Assembly (NCBI GenBank): GCA_002418865.1
Contig: DIEY01000037.1
Location: forward strand, 69,155 to 133,154
Reading direction: 5' to 3'
Length of the DNA stretch: 64,000 bases
From: Bacteroidales bacterium UBA5762
GTDB lineage: Bacteria > Bacteroidota > Bacteroidia > Bacteroidales > TTA-H9
A program made the translations under genes and the position numbers. Positions 20,466 through 30,036 of the stretch are shown piece after piece. Within the stretch, counting starts at the first letter, position 1, and the number at the start of each line of letters is the position of its first letter. The notes beneath the pieces were generated by a model. It made no database searches. It saw nothing but the letters and a program-made list of their open reading frames with translations, and was not told the DNA's origin.

Positions 20466-23400
20466 ATGACTCTTAAAAATATAATTCGTCTTGCGGTTCT
20501 TTCTGGTTTCTTATTTTTAATTCTGCCTTTATCGGCGCAGCAGAAAATTATACATTGGCAACTAGAGGAAGTAACCTCAGAAAATGTCTTAGGTCAATGG
20601 TTTCAAGAGGCTTCTTTTATAGACGATTCCTTAAATGTTCCAGTCTATATGGAAGAGGTTCTTCTTCCTGAGGGTAGTAATGAATTGGAATATCGATTGA
20701 CAAATCAGCAGTTTGAGACCGTTGAGCTAAAAATCGAAGGAATAGGCACAGAAATAAAACCTGTAATTACTATTGTTACCGAGCGGAAACAAAAAAAAGC
20801 AAGAGTATGTTTTATACCCTTGAGATTAAATCCGGAAAATGGAAAGTTGGAGAAACTCGTTTCTTTCGAGGCTAACCTTAATTTTTTGAAAAATGAACAG
20901 AAAAATATCACTGCTTCAGGTTTTGCTGCCACTTCAGTTCTTGCTTCAGGTAAATGGTATAAAATAGGAATTGCACAAACAGGGATTTATAAAATTTCTT
21001 ATCAAAATTTAAGAGAATGGGGATTAAACCCCGATAAAATCAACCCTCAAACCATATCATTACATAGTCTCGGAGGCAAAATGCTGCCTGAATCAAATTC
21101 ACAACCCGTACAAGACGATTTGCCTCCAGTAGCCATCGAAGTAATAGGCGAGGAAGATGGTGTTTTTGATCCTCAGGATTATATTCTTTTCTATGGTGAA
21201 AGCCCACACAAATGGATAATTAATATTTTGGGCCAAAAATTAAACCACCAAACTAACCTCTACGAAGACACTACTTACTATTATCTAACCTATGGAGTAC
21301 AAAATCCTTTACGCATTCAGGACTTTGTAACTCCTACACTTTCAGCAACACATCGGGTAGACGAATACATTTTCCCGCTTTTACACGAAAATAACGATCA
21401 ACAACTTACCAAGAGCGGAAAGGAGTGGTATGGCGAAACTTTCGATGAAAACAGCAGCCAAAATTTTACTTTTGTAGTTCCCAATCATAAGGCAGGAGAA
21501 AAGGGAATTATAGAATTTGACGTAGCAGGACGATCCTTCGAAGCAAACTCATTTGTTTTATCCTATAATCAGCAAGAACTTTCTACCATTTCTCTGGCTG
21601 GAATGAGTGCAAATCTGATGACAGGATTATACGCTCGCAAGGGTAAGGCATTATTGAATTTTACTCCTCAATCGGATACTATCATTTTCAATCTAACTCA
21701 TCAGAAAAATCATCTCTACAGCTTAGGCTATCTCAATTATATAGAAGTAAATGTTACCCGTCATTTAATTTTCAATGGTCATCAGATGCCTTTTACATAT
21801 ATGCCTCGTCCCCAAACTGGTCAAATCCCCGAAATTTCTTTACAAACTACTCATTCTGATTTAAGAATTTGGTTGGTTGACGATTTGCATCAGCCTCAAA
21901 ACATCCCTGTTCAACATAGCGACACTTCTGTCTATTTTAAGATACAAGCGTATAATGGCCATTATTTCATTGCTTTTGATGGAAGTTCATATTACACCCC
22001 CACTTTTATAGAAGAAGTGCACAATCAAAATCTCCATGCTTTGCAACCTGCCGAATACATTATCATAACTCCAGCATCATTATGGGATGAAGCCAATCGT
22101 TTGGCACAAATACATAGGGAAAAAGATGGCATAAGTGCTTTGACTGTTAATGTCGAACAGATTTACAATGAATTTTCGTCGGGTGCAAAGGACCCAGTGG
22201 CTATTCGTAATTTTATGAGAATGCTTTATGAAAGAGCGGCACCAGGTGAAGAACCACGTTACCTTCTTCTATTTGGCGATGGCAGTTATGATCCTAAACA
22301 TAGAATACCAGGAAATAAATATCGGATTCCAACTTTTCAATCGCAGGAGACCTTAGACCTCACTTCTTCTTTCGTATGCGATGATTTCTATGGCCTTTTA
22401 GACCATGAAGAAGGTTTAGATGCTTATGGAGCCATTGATGTTGGAGTAGGGAGATTCCCTGTATATACGGTCGAAGAAGCAAAAAATATGGTAGATAATG
22501 TAGAAAATTACCTCAAAAAAGGCCCTCCTGCCATGCTACCCTGGAGAAATACCTTTTGTTTTATTGCCGACGATGAAGATGGAAATGAACACTTAAAAGG
22601 AGCCGAAAAACTTGCTAAAATCATAGATACCGCTTCTTCTACCATTAATATCAATAAGATTTATATAGATGCTTACAAACAATATAGCACTCCTAATGGC
22701 AACAAATATCCCGATGCTAATAAAGCCATTACAGAACAAGTGAACCAAGGAGCCTTATTCATCAATTACACGGGACATGGAGGTGAAACAGGATGGGCTC
22801 ATGAAAACATACTAACTGTACCAGAAATTGTAAGCTGGGACAATAAAGGAAAAATGCCCATTTTTGTTACCGCAACTTGCGAATTCAGCCGTTACGACGA
22901 CCCAGAGCGCGTATCAGCTGGTGAGCATGCTGTACTTCTGAACGATAGAGGTGGTATAGCATTGTTTACTACGACTCGCTTGTCGTTTTCTCATACTAAC
23001 AATTATTTGAATCAATCTTTCTACATTACCCTATTCCAGCAACTCAAATCGGGAGATACACCACGTATGGGCGACCTTATTAGATTATCGAAAAACAAAA
23101 ACAACAATAATATCCAAATCAGAAATTTCACTCTATTAGGAGACCCTGCCCTCACACCCGCCTTTCCTCAATATTCCATTAAAACAACGCATATTAATGA
23201 TATTCCTGTCGAAATTTTTACTGATACGCTGAAAGCTTGCCAGAAAGTGAAAGTAGCCGGAGAAATTGTGAATGAACAAAACCAAGTAATTTCTGATTTC
23301 AATGGAGATATTTTTATCACTGTTTTCGATAAAAAGACTCCTATTCGAACGCTGGCGAATGATCAAATTACTTTCACTTATTCATTTCAAATACAAAATA

Positions 23401-24257
23401 AACAAATTGCCCACACGGTTGCTCCTGTTATAAATGGAAAATTTGAAGGATCATTTATTCTACCAAAAGATATAAATTTGAACAATGGAAATGGAAAATT
23501 CAGTTTTTATGCTACAGACAGTTTAAGCGACGCGGCTGGAGCATTCACAAACTTCATAATAGGCGGTATTGATGAAACACTGGCTAACGATAATGAGGGT
23601 CCCGAAATAGAAATGTTCCTTGATGACAAGAACTTTGCCCCTGGAAATCTTTCGAGTCAAAATCCTGTTTTATTTGCTTCCTTAGCCGATTCTTCCGGAA
23701 TCAACAGCTTTGGTTACGGTTTAGGACGCAATATTTCGGCTTGGATAGATGGACAAACCCATTCTGCAGTTAATCTAAATGATTTCTTCGAGCCACTCAA
23801 TGTTTGGAATACTCGGGGAAATATTACATATACTTTTCACAATCTCGAGAGCGGAGATCATACTCTTACTCTACGCGCGTGGGATCTCCAAGGCAATAGT
23901 AACCAAAAATCCATAGAATTTACTGTAGCCCCCGATGCTTCTATCAAACTTTGGAAAATTACTAACCATCCCAATCCTTTTAGCCATACCACCAATTTCT
24001 ATTTCGAACACAATCAACCAGGAAATCTCCTTAGAATAACGATTCACATTTTCAACTTTCAAGGGATCAGAGTAAAAACATTGATTTCGGAGCAAACTAC
24101 TACGGGTTATGGCATCCTTCCTATCCAATGGGATGGAAGAAGCGAATCGGGCGATTTGCTTCCATCTGGTATGTACCTTTACCAGATTATTGTTGAAAAC
24201 AAGGTAGGAACAATACGTACTCAAAGCCAAAAACTCATGATTGTCAGGAATAACTGA
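20466..24257 (+). CDS. porU: T9SS sortase PorU, copy 2
   Basis: Paralogue of the preceding gene, 1263 residues, colinear along its whole length. A signal peptide (MTLKNIIRLAVLSGFLFLILPLSA) comes first, the GQWFQEASF and ASGKWYKIGIAQTGIYKI regions match copy 1, and the C25 domain keeps His771 (YTGHGGETGW) and Cys805 (TATCEFSRYDDP), with the same 34-residue spacing. The last 95 residues again form a FlgD-like C-terminal domain (NHPNPF, WDGRSESGDLLPSGMYLYQI). By eye about half of the residues in the catalytic domain agree with copy 1. Both look functional. Most genomes carry one PorU, so which copy is the canonical sortase is open. Confidence 0.9.
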   Translation: MTLKNIIRLAVLSGFLFLILPLSAQQKIIHWQLEEVTSENVLGQWFQEASFIDDSLNVPVYMEEVLLPEGSNELEYRLTNQQFETVELKIEGIGTEIKPVITIVTERKQKKARVCFIPLRLNPENGKLEKLVSFEANLNFLKNEQKNITASGFAATSVLASGKWYKIGIAQTGIYKISYQNLREWGLNPDKINPQTISLHSLGGKMLPESNSQPVQDDLPPVAIEVIGEEDGVFDPQDYILFYGESPHKWIINILGQKLNHQTNLYEDTTYYYLTYGVQNPLRIQDFVTPTLSATHRVDEYIFPLLHENNDQQLTKSGKEWYGETFDENSSQNFTFVVPNHKAGEKGIIEFDVAGRSFEANSFVLSYNQQELSTISLAGMSANLMTGLYARKGKALLNFTPQSDTIIFNLTHQKNHLYSLGYLNYIEVNVTRHLIFNGHQMPFTYMPRPQTGQIPEISLQTTHSDLRIWLVDDLHQPQNIPVQHSDTSVYFKIQAYNGHYFIAFDGSSYYTPTFIEEVHNQNLHALQPAEYIIITPASLWDEANRLAQIHREKDGISALTVNVEQIYNEFSSGAKDPVAIRNFMRMLYERAAPGEEPRYLLLFGDGSYDPKHRIPGNKYRIPTFQSQETLDLTSSFVCDDFYGLLDHEEGLDAYGAIDVGVGRFPVYTVEEAKNMVDNVENYLKKGPPAMLPWRNTFCFIADDEDGNEHLKGAEKLAKIIDTASSTININKIYIDAYKQYSTPNGNKYPDANKAITEQVNQGALFINYTGHGGETGWAHENILTVPEIVSWDNKGKMPIFVTATCEFSRYDDPERVSAGEHAVLLNDRGGIALFTTTRLSFSHTNNYLNQSFYITLFQQLKSGDTPRMGDLIRLSKNKNNNNIQIRNFTLLGDPALTPAFPQYSIKTTHINDIPVEIFTDTLKACQKVKVAGEIVNEQNQVISDFNGDIFITVFDKKTPIRTLANDQITFTYSFQIQNKQIAHTVAPVINGKFEGSFILPKDINLNNGNGKFSFYATDSLSDAAGAFTNFIIGGIDETLANDNEGPEIEMFLDDKNFAPGNLSSQNPVLFASLADSSGINSFGYGLGRNISAWIDGQTHSAVNLNDFFEPLNVWNTRGNITYTFHNLESGDHTLTLRAWDLQGNSNQKSIEFTVAPDASIKLWKITNHPNPFSHTTNFYFEHNQPGNLLRITIHIFNFQGIRVKTLISEQTTTGYGILPIQWDGRSESGDLLPSGMYLYQIIVENKVGTIRTQSQKLMIVRNN

Positions 24258-24334
24258 GAAATATCGCCCCTTTATTTATCCTTTAATTCCAAATGCTTGA
24301 TGAACAATAAATACTATAACTTATCTTTTCTCGT

Positions 24335-24342
24335 TACTTTTG
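24335..24342 (+). promoter_or_regulatory. Candidate promoter box for porV
   Basis: TACTTTTG matches TAnnTTTG, 45 bases ahead of the porV ATG and within the 130-base gap after the second porU. It may let porV be made at higher level than the sortases. Confidence 0.4.
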
Positions 24343-24387
24343 CACCTTTATTTTTATAACATAGAAATATAAAACAAAATAATTAAT

Positions 24388-25584
24388 ATGCCGAAATTCA
24401 TTAAACCGACTGTTTTAGTTCTGATTTCTGGGCTGATAAGCATTCCTGCTATATTGAAAGCTCAAGATACCTACCCTATTACTACTGCTGTACCTTTTCT
24501 ATTGATAGGACCCGACGCAAGGGCTGGTTCTATGGGAGAAACAGGGGTTGCCTCTGATCCCGACCCTCTTTCCATTCATTGGAATGCAGCCAAATATGCC
24601 TTCATCGATAAAAAAATGGGATTTTCAGTTTCTTATTCTCCATGGTTACGTCAATTAGTCAATGATATTGGGCTTGGTTATCTTTCATTCTATTATCGTT
24701 TTGATGATAAACAGGCCTTAGGAGCCTCATTGCGTTATTTCTCACTGGGGGAAATTACTTTCACCGACAATGAGGGAAATCCTAAGGGCACTTACTCACC
24801 CAATGAATTTTCGCTCGATGCAGCTTATTCGCGTAAATTAACCGACAATCTTTCAGGAGCAGTAACCGGAAGGTTTATCTATTCAAATTTAACCTTGGGC
24901 CAAACGGTTCAAGGACAGGAATCGCATGCTGGAACAAGTTTCGCGGCTGATTTATCCTTATTTTATACTAGAGACTTCTATATTAATCGAAATGATGCGT
25001 GGTTTAATTTTGGACTAAATATTTCCAACATTGGAGCTAAAATTGCCTATACTTCGACTATTGAGAAAGACTTTATCCCAACTAATTTGCGCCTTGGCCC
25101 AAGTTTTAAGTATGCCTTCGACGATTACAATACAATTTCATTTAATATAGATATTACTAAACTTCTGGTTCCCACGCCTCCTATTTATAAACTCGACAGC
25201 TTGACAGGTCAACCTATAGTTGATGACCAAGGAAATCAGGTAATCGAAAAAGGTTACGATCCCCGTGTATCTGTATTCAAAGGAATGATTCAATCGTTTT
25301 ATGACGCACCTGGTGGCTTCAGTGAAGAATTAAAAGAGATTACCTATGCCATTGGAGCAGAATATCTTTATAACAAACAATTTGCCTTAAGAGCAGGTTA
25401 TTTTCATGAATCAGCCGAGAAGGGAGCTCGTCAGTTTTTTACTTTTGGCGCCGGACTACGCTATAACGTTTTTAGCCTCGATTTTTCCTATCTCGTTAGC
25501 ACCGATCAAAGAAATCCCCTCGATAAAACCTTGCGCTTTACGCTTAACTTCGACTTCGACGCATTTCGTTCGCAAGGAAGATAA
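24388..25584 (+). CDS. porV: T9SS outer-membrane shuttle protein PorV
   Basis: FadL-like outer-membrane barrel that takes cargo from the Sov/SprA translocon and hands it to PorU. The 398 residues start with a signal peptide (cleavage after LKAQ), then the family N-terminal motif TTAVPFLLIGPDARAGSMGE and ASDPDPLSIHWNAAKYAF, followed by barrel strands and the family's DYNTISFNIDITKLLVPTPP. It ends in the aromatic-rich strand RFTLNFDFD. PorV next to PorU and GldJ is the order also known in Flavobacterium. A hairpin terminator follows after about 50 bases. Confidence 0.94.
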   Translation: MPKFIKPTVLVLISGLISIPAILKAQDTYPITTAVPFLLIGPDARAGSMGETGVASDPDPLSIHWNAAKYAFIDKKMGFSVSYSPWLRQLVNDIGLGYLSFYYRFDDKQALGASLRYFSLGEITFTDNEGNPKGTYSPNEFSLDAAYSRKLTDNLSGAVTGRFIYSNLTLGQTVQGQESHAGTSFAADLSLFYTRDFYINRNDAWFNFGLNISNIGAKIAYTSTIEKDFIPTNLRLGPSFKYAFDDYNTISFNIDITKLLVPTPPIYKLDSLTGQPIVDDQGNQVIEKGYDPRVSVFKGMIQSFYDAPGGFSEELKEITYAIGAEYLYNKQFALRAGYFHESAEKGARQFFTFGAGLRYNVFSLDFSYLVSTDQRNPLDKTLRFTLNFDFDAFRSQGR

Positions 25585-25631
25585 TTTTTCGCGTTCTATT
25601 AAAACGAATCCACTATTATTTAAACATACTA

Positions 25632-25660
25632 CCGGTTTCAATGAAGGAACCGGGTTTTTT
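25632..25660 (+). terminator. Intrinsic terminator after porV
   Basis: CCGGTTTC pairs with GGAACCGG (one wobble pair) around a 6-base loop, followed by a run of six T. It closes the porU-porU-porV unit. Confidence 0.75.
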
Positions 25661-25715
25661 ATATTCAACAAAAATTTTTTCTTACGCTTCAATTTCACTA
25701 AAACCCATGGAAGGC

Positions 25716-25749
25716 CTAATAACAAGGCTTAACTAATAACAAGGCTTAA
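25716..25749 (+). repeat. Perfect 17-bp tandem direct repeat
   Basis: CTAATAACAAGGCTTAA occurs twice head to tail between the porV terminator and the dnaB promoter. No further copies were noticed nearby. Confidence 0.85.
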
Positions 25750-25799
25750 ATAGAAATAGAAAAAAGTTTCTTTAAAAAAAATTTTCGCTTGAGTTTTTG

Positions 25800-25807
25800 T
25801 AAATTTG
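25800..25807 (+). promoter_or_regulatory. Promoter box abutting the dnaB start
   Basis: TAAATTTG, a full match to TAnnTTTG, ends four bases before the dnaB ATG. A start point at the normal distance would fall on the ATG, so the message may be leaderless. Confidence 0.45.
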
Positions 25808-25811
25808 AAAC

Positions 25812-27341
25812 ATGGATAAAAATCGACCTTCAGAACAGAACGAACGCCCTAAAAGCCTTATTAACAAACCCAAAAGCATAAAAGGGCAACTAATAGACAA
25901 TGTAATTGGAAAAATTCCACCCCAAGCTTTGGAAGTCGAGGAGGTAGTATTGGGAGCGCTTTTGCTCGAAAAAAATGCCTTAACCGCTGTGATCGATTTT
26001 TTGAAACCAGAAACTTTTTATAAGGAAGCACATCAAAGAATCTTCAGTGCTATCAAGCGGCTTTTTGCCGAAAGCCAACCTATAGACCTGATTACAGTTA
26101 ATAATGAGCTTAGAAAAACCGGCGAGCTTGAGATCATTGGAGGTCCTTATTACTTGGCACAGTTGACCAATAGAGTGGCTTCATCAGCCAACATAGAGTT
26201 TCATTCCCGTATCTTGGCCGAAAAATACATTCAAAGAGAATTGATTAGAGTTTCGACTGAGATTATTCACAATGCTTATGAAGACTCAATGGATGCCTTG
26301 GATTTGCTCGATAAGGCTGAAATGGCTTTATTTTCTATAAGTGATGAAAATTTCCGCCGTGATTATGAAAAGATGGATTCACTTGTACGTAAAGCGGTTG
26401 AAGAAATCAGAAAAGCTTATGAACAAGAAGATGCGCTTACAGGAGTTCCCTCGGGATTCTCCGACCTGGATAGAATAACTGGGGGCTGGCAGAAATCAGA
26501 CCTTATTGTAATAGCTGCAAGACCTGGCATGGGGAAAACTGCCTTTATCCTCAGCATGGCTCGAAATATAGCCTTGACGAAAAAACGCCCCGTGGCTATC
26601 TTCTCTTTAGAAATGTCGGCTATACAACTGGTTACACGCCTCATCTCGGCAGAATCGGGACTTCCAGCTGAAAAACTTCGCTCGGGTCAATTGCAGGATT
26701 TCGAATGGGAACAACTCAATGTAAAAATTACCCCTCTACTCGAAGCCCCTATTTATATCGACGATACCCCTTCTCTTTCGATTTTCGAACTGAGAGCTAA
26801 ATGTCGCCGTCTGAAAGAACAATACGATATCAGTATAGTGATGATAGATTATATTCAATTGATGAGTACGGGTATCGAAAATCGTGGAAACCGCGAACAA
26901 GAAATCGCCCTGATTAGTCGTTCACTCAAAGCCTTAGCTAAAGAACTGGATATCCCTGTCATCATCTTATCCCAGTTGAATCGTAGTGTGGAAACACGTG
27001 GTGGACCTAAAAAACCAATTCTAAGCGACTTGCGCGAATCAGGCGCCATAGAACAGGATGCCGATTTGGTATTGTTTATTTATCGCCCAGAATACTATAA
27101 AATAGAAAGCGATGATAAAGGCTCCACCCACAATAAAGCCGACATCATCATAGCTAAACATCGCAACGGAAAAACCGATGAGGTAAGATTGCAATTTATA
27201 GATAAATTCGCCAGATTTACCGATAATATTGACGTTACTCAAATTGCTTCCAATCTCTCAATGGGTCTTAATTACCAAGGCCCTACCCTTACCATGCCCT
27301 CAAAAATGAATCAGGATAATACGGATGATATCCCCTACTAA
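25812..27341 (+). CDS. dnaB: Replicative DNA helicase DnaB
   Basis: Ring helicase of the replication fork. The 509 residues show the DnaB N-terminal domain (about 30-150, PPQALEVEEVVLGALLLEK), a linker, and a RecA-like C-terminal domain with Walker A ARPGMGKT ending at Thr243, MIDYIQLM (Walker B) and SQLNRSVETR near 390. No intein or insertion is present. It is followed after 32 bases by a secreted-protein gene that may be cotranscribed. Confidence 0.97.
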   Translation: MDKNRPSEQNERPKSLINKPKSIKGQLIDNVIGKIPPQALEVEEVVLGALLLEKNALTAVIDFLKPETFYKEAHQRIFSAIKRLFAESQPIDLITVNNELRKTGELEIIGGPYYLAQLTNRVASSANIEFHSRILAEKYIQRELIRVSTEIIHNAYEDSMDALDLLDKAEMALFSISDENFRRDYEKMDSLVRKAVEEIRKAYEQEDALTGVPSGFSDLDRITGGWQKSDLIVIAARPGMGKTAFILSMARNIALTKKRPVAIFSLEMSAIQLVTRLISAESGLPAEKLRSGQLQDFEWEQLNVKITPLLEAPIYIDDTPSLSIFELRAKCRRLKEQYDISIVMIDYIQLMSTGIENRGNREQEIALISRSLKALAKELDIPVIILSQLNRSVETRGGPKKPILSDLRESGAIEQDADLVLFIYRPEYYKIESDDKGSTHNKADIIIAKHRNGKTDEVRLQFIDKFARFTDNIDVTQIASNLSMGLNYQGPTLTMPSKMNQDNTDDIPY

Positions 27342-27373
27342 AACAGGGTTTTATTAATGTTTGTCTTCGAAAA

Positions 27374-28636
27374 ATGAAAAAAATATGGATTATAGGTATA
27401 GCATTGATATGTATACCTTTCAAAGTTTTGCCCATGTATTTTTTGCTTCCTATGGACGAAGCCCAAAGAAATCATCTCAAGGCATACGGCATAGCTTACA
27501 AAGCTTTGACTGAAGGACTTGAAATCGACTGGTTATTAAATTATAGAGGAGGAAGTTTTTTAATTCCTAATGCTGCCTCCATTGATCGCGAATGTAAGTT
27601 AAGAGGTGTTACTTTTGAAACTCTGCCCGATGCACAAGTGGCAGCTATCCTCGATGAGATTGCCCGTCCCGAAGTGAATATGGATGCCTTAAAACTTCAT
27701 AAAGCTCCTCGCATTGCGGTTTATTCTCCTAAAAATAAACTTCCATGGGACGATGCAGTAACCTTGGCACTCACTTATGCACAAATCCCTTACGATGTCA
27801 TCTACGATGAAGAAGTTATTGCGGGAATACTGCCCACTTATGACTGGCTGCACCTTCATCATGAAGACTTTACAGGGCAATATGGAAAGTTTTGGGCAAG
27901 ATATAAAGATTATCCATGGTATAAGGAAGATGTTAGAGTAAATGAAGAATTGGCCAAAAAACTGGGGTTTTCTAAAGTTTCTAAACTCAAGCTGGCGGTT
28001 GCACTCAAAATAAGAGATTTTGTGGCAGGAGGTGGATATTTGTTTTCCATGTGTTCGGCTCCCGATAGTTATGATGTAGCCTTAGCAGCACAAAATACCG
28101 ATATATGCGATATCATGTTCGATGGTGATCCTATTGACTCTGAGGCACAATCTAAACTCGATTTCAGTCAATGTTTCGCTTTTACCGATTTTATCATTTC
28201 TACCAATCCTTACGAGTATGAGATCTCTTCGATCGACGCCGATCCCAATACAAGAGGCCTCACCGAACAAAATGATTATTTTACCTTGTTCGATTTCTCA
28301 GCTAAATGGGACCCTATCCCTACCATGTTGTGCCAAAATCACACTCGAATCATCAAAGGATTTATGGGCCAAACTACCTCTTTCAGAAAACAATATATTA
28401 AACCTGATGTATTAATTATGGGAGAAACTAAAGAAGCTAACGAAGCCCGCTATATTCATGGGGATTTCGGTAAAGGAACATGGACCTTCTTAGGCGGGCA
28501 CGATCCCGAAGATTATCAACATCTTGTTGGAGATCCTCCTACCGACTTAGATCTTTATCCCAATTCGCCTGGATATCGGCTTATCCTTAATAATGTACTC
28601 TTCCCCGCTGCCAAAAAGAAAAAACACAAAACTTAA
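27374..28636 (+). CDS. Secreted Bacteroidota protein, often labelled asparagine synthetase B
   Basis: A 420-residue protein with a signal peptide (MKKIWIIGIALICIPFKVLPM). It is highly reminiscent of a conserved Bacteroidota family that databases often call asparagine synthetase B (HLKAYGIAYKAL, DWLLNYRGGSF, PWDDAVTLALTYAQIPYD, YDWLHLHHEDFTGQYGKF, GGGYLFSMCSAPDS). I see neither the N-terminal nucleophile Cys of a class II amidotransferase nor an SGGxDS ATP motif, so that label is unsupported. The central part looks like a class I amidotransferase or ThuA-like fold (GGGYLFSMCS with a turn Cys, and a late HGDFGKGTWTFLGGHDPEDY). Function unknown. Its end overlaps the end of the convergent lipoprotein gene by four bases. 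Confidence 0.75.
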   Translation: MKKIWIIGIALICIPFKVLPMYFLLPMDEAQRNHLKAYGIAYKALTEGLEIDWLLNYRGGSFLIPNAASIDRECKLRGVTFETLPDAQVAAILDEIARPEVNMDALKLHKAPRIAVYSPKNKLPWDDAVTLALTYAQIPYDVIYDEEVIAGILPTYDWLHLHHEDFTGQYGKFWARYKDYPWYKEDVRVNEELAKKLGFSKVSKLKLAVALKIRDFVAGGGYLFSMCSAPDSYDVALAAQNTDICDIMFDGDPIDSEAQSKLDFSQCFAFTDFIISTNPYEYEISSIDADPNTRGLTEQNDYFTLFDFSAKWDPIPTMLCQNHTRIIKGFMGQTTSFRKQYIKPDVLIMGETKEANEARYIHGDFGKGTWTFLGGHDPEDYQHLVGDPPTDLDLYPNSPGYRLILNNVLFPAAKKKKHKT

Positions 28637-29496
28637 TAATTTATCGTAAAATTTACTTTCTCATTTTGGGTTTTTGAACCATTGGGAAGCAAACCCCATA
28701 ACGTTGCCACTACTAAAGCTGAACATTCATTAGCCTTCTGATAATCCAAATCTATCTGGTTGATCTCTAAATCTGGCATTTGTAAAGATGCTTTCCCTCC
28801 CCTAGGATAGCGACATGTAAACCTATAAGTCAAAGTATCGAGAGTTGTAAAGAAAAACCTGTCAAATTCTTTTCCGCGACCAGAAGCCGTACCTGTCAAA
28901 AGCAAAACATCATCAAAAATATTATAAGGTGTGCTGCTCCCTTTTTCCCATCTATAGGTATATGCGCCTGTATATTGTATCTTTTTCTTTTCTGAATAAC
29001 CCGGCAGATCAAACGAAATGGAAGCTGTATCAACTTTCATACGAAAAATAGCTTGAAATTGAGTTGAACGTGTAATGGTAATCAACCCACCTATCTTCTT
29101 ATTATTGATGTATAAGCCTTGAGGGAAGATGGTAAGTTGTGCATTCGAATCACTCAAAGGAGCATCCCAATGTATTTTAAACTGACCGCTTCTTTTCGAA
29201 CCATCTGGACAAGCCTGTTCGTCTTTATAAGTAAAAAGCCATTCTTCACCCTGTTTCTTAATAAAGGCAGAATCGATGATCCCCTCTCCACTTTTCAATA
29301 TGGAAGTATCAAATGATAATTGATAAGCATGGCGAAAAAGATTGAGATAAATGGCATCGGCCGATAAAAAATCTCTTATGGTTTCCTTGTTATAAGATGT
29401 ATCGAACCTATACTCCTCTTTATCCTTGCAGCTGGTAATAAACAACAAACTCAATGCTATCGGAATAATAACCTTTCTTTTTTTTTGAAGACTCAT
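28633..29496 (-). CDS. Lipoprotein of unknown function
   Basis: A 287-residue predicted lipoprotein: basic N-terminus, hydrophobic core and lipobox LLFITSC (Cys23). The rest is beta-rich with no domain I recognise; paired segments such as GEEWLFTYKDEQACPDGSKRSG and DSLTYRFTCRYPRGG hint at a two-part beta structure. It is the last gene of a six-gene minus-strand run starting with the DUF151 nuclease, 41 bases after folA. No link to folate or nucleotides can be read from the sequence itself. Confidence 0.75.
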   Translation of the reverse strand: MSLQKKRKVIIPIALSLLFITSCKDKEEYRFDTSYNKETIRDFLSADAIYLNLFRHAYQLSFDTSILKSGEGIIDSAFIKKQGEEWLFTYKDEQACPDGSKRSGQFKIHWDAPLSDSNAQLTIFPQGLYINNKKIGGLITITRSTQFQAIFRMKVDTASISFDLPGYSEKKKIQYTGAYTYRWEKGSSTPYNIFDDVLLLTGTASGRGKEFDRFFFTTLDTLTYRFTCRYPRGGKASLQMPDLEINQIDLDYQKANECSALVVATLWGLLPNGSKTQNEKVNFTINY

Positions 29497-29537
29497 AATT
29501 TCAAAATTTACATGAGTTTTAATAAAACATACAAATT

Positions 29538-30032
29538 TTATTTTCTTACAAAAGTTAAGTAAGCGTAAGAGTAAGAATTATCTGTATTGGGAAGTACATC
29601 TTCCCGTCCTATCAGCTGCCATTGCGATTCATCGAAATCAGGGAAAAATGTATCGGCTTCGAAATCGTGATAAATTCGGGTTATATAGAGTTTATCTACA
29701 TAAGACAAAAATAGGCTATAAACTGTAGCTCCACCAATAACAAAACTTTCATCTCCATTCGGGCATAAGTCTAATGCCTGTTCAACCGAAGAAACCACAG
29801 TAGCGCCCGTTAAGTTTAATGGCGAACGGCTCATGACGATATTATTACGACCTGGTAATGGTTTTTTAGGTAAAGATTCCCAAGTTTTACGACCCATGAT
29901 TACCGTATGACCCATCGTGATACGTTTAAAACGCTTCAGATCATCCGGCAAATGACATAGCATTTGATTATTCAGGCCAATGGCATGATGATTGGCCATA
30001 GCAACAATAATACTTAGAGGTTTTTCATTCAT
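29538..30032 (-). CDS. folA: Dihydrofolate reductase
   Basis: Reduces dihydrofolate to tetrahydrofolate with NADPH, regenerating the cofactor oxidised by ThyA. The start is set at the ATG at 30032, right behind the thyA stop with an AAGG between them; a longer frame reaching into thyA would add 23 residues that families lack. The 164 residues show SIIVAMANHHAIGLNNQMLCHLPDDLKRFK (substrate and cofactor contacts), GRKTWESLP, GRNNIVMSR and FVIGGATVY, and end TFVRK. Coupled with thyA. Confidence 0.95.
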   Translation of the reverse strand: MNEKPLSIIVAMANHHAIGLNNQMLCHLPDDLKRFKRITMGHTVIMGRKTWESLPKKPLPGRNNIVMSRSPLNLTGATVVSSVEQALDLCPNGDESFVIGGATVYSLFLSYVDKLYITRIYHDFEADTFFPDFDESQWQLIGREDVLPNTDNSYSYAYLTFVRK

Positions 30033-30036
30033 CCTT

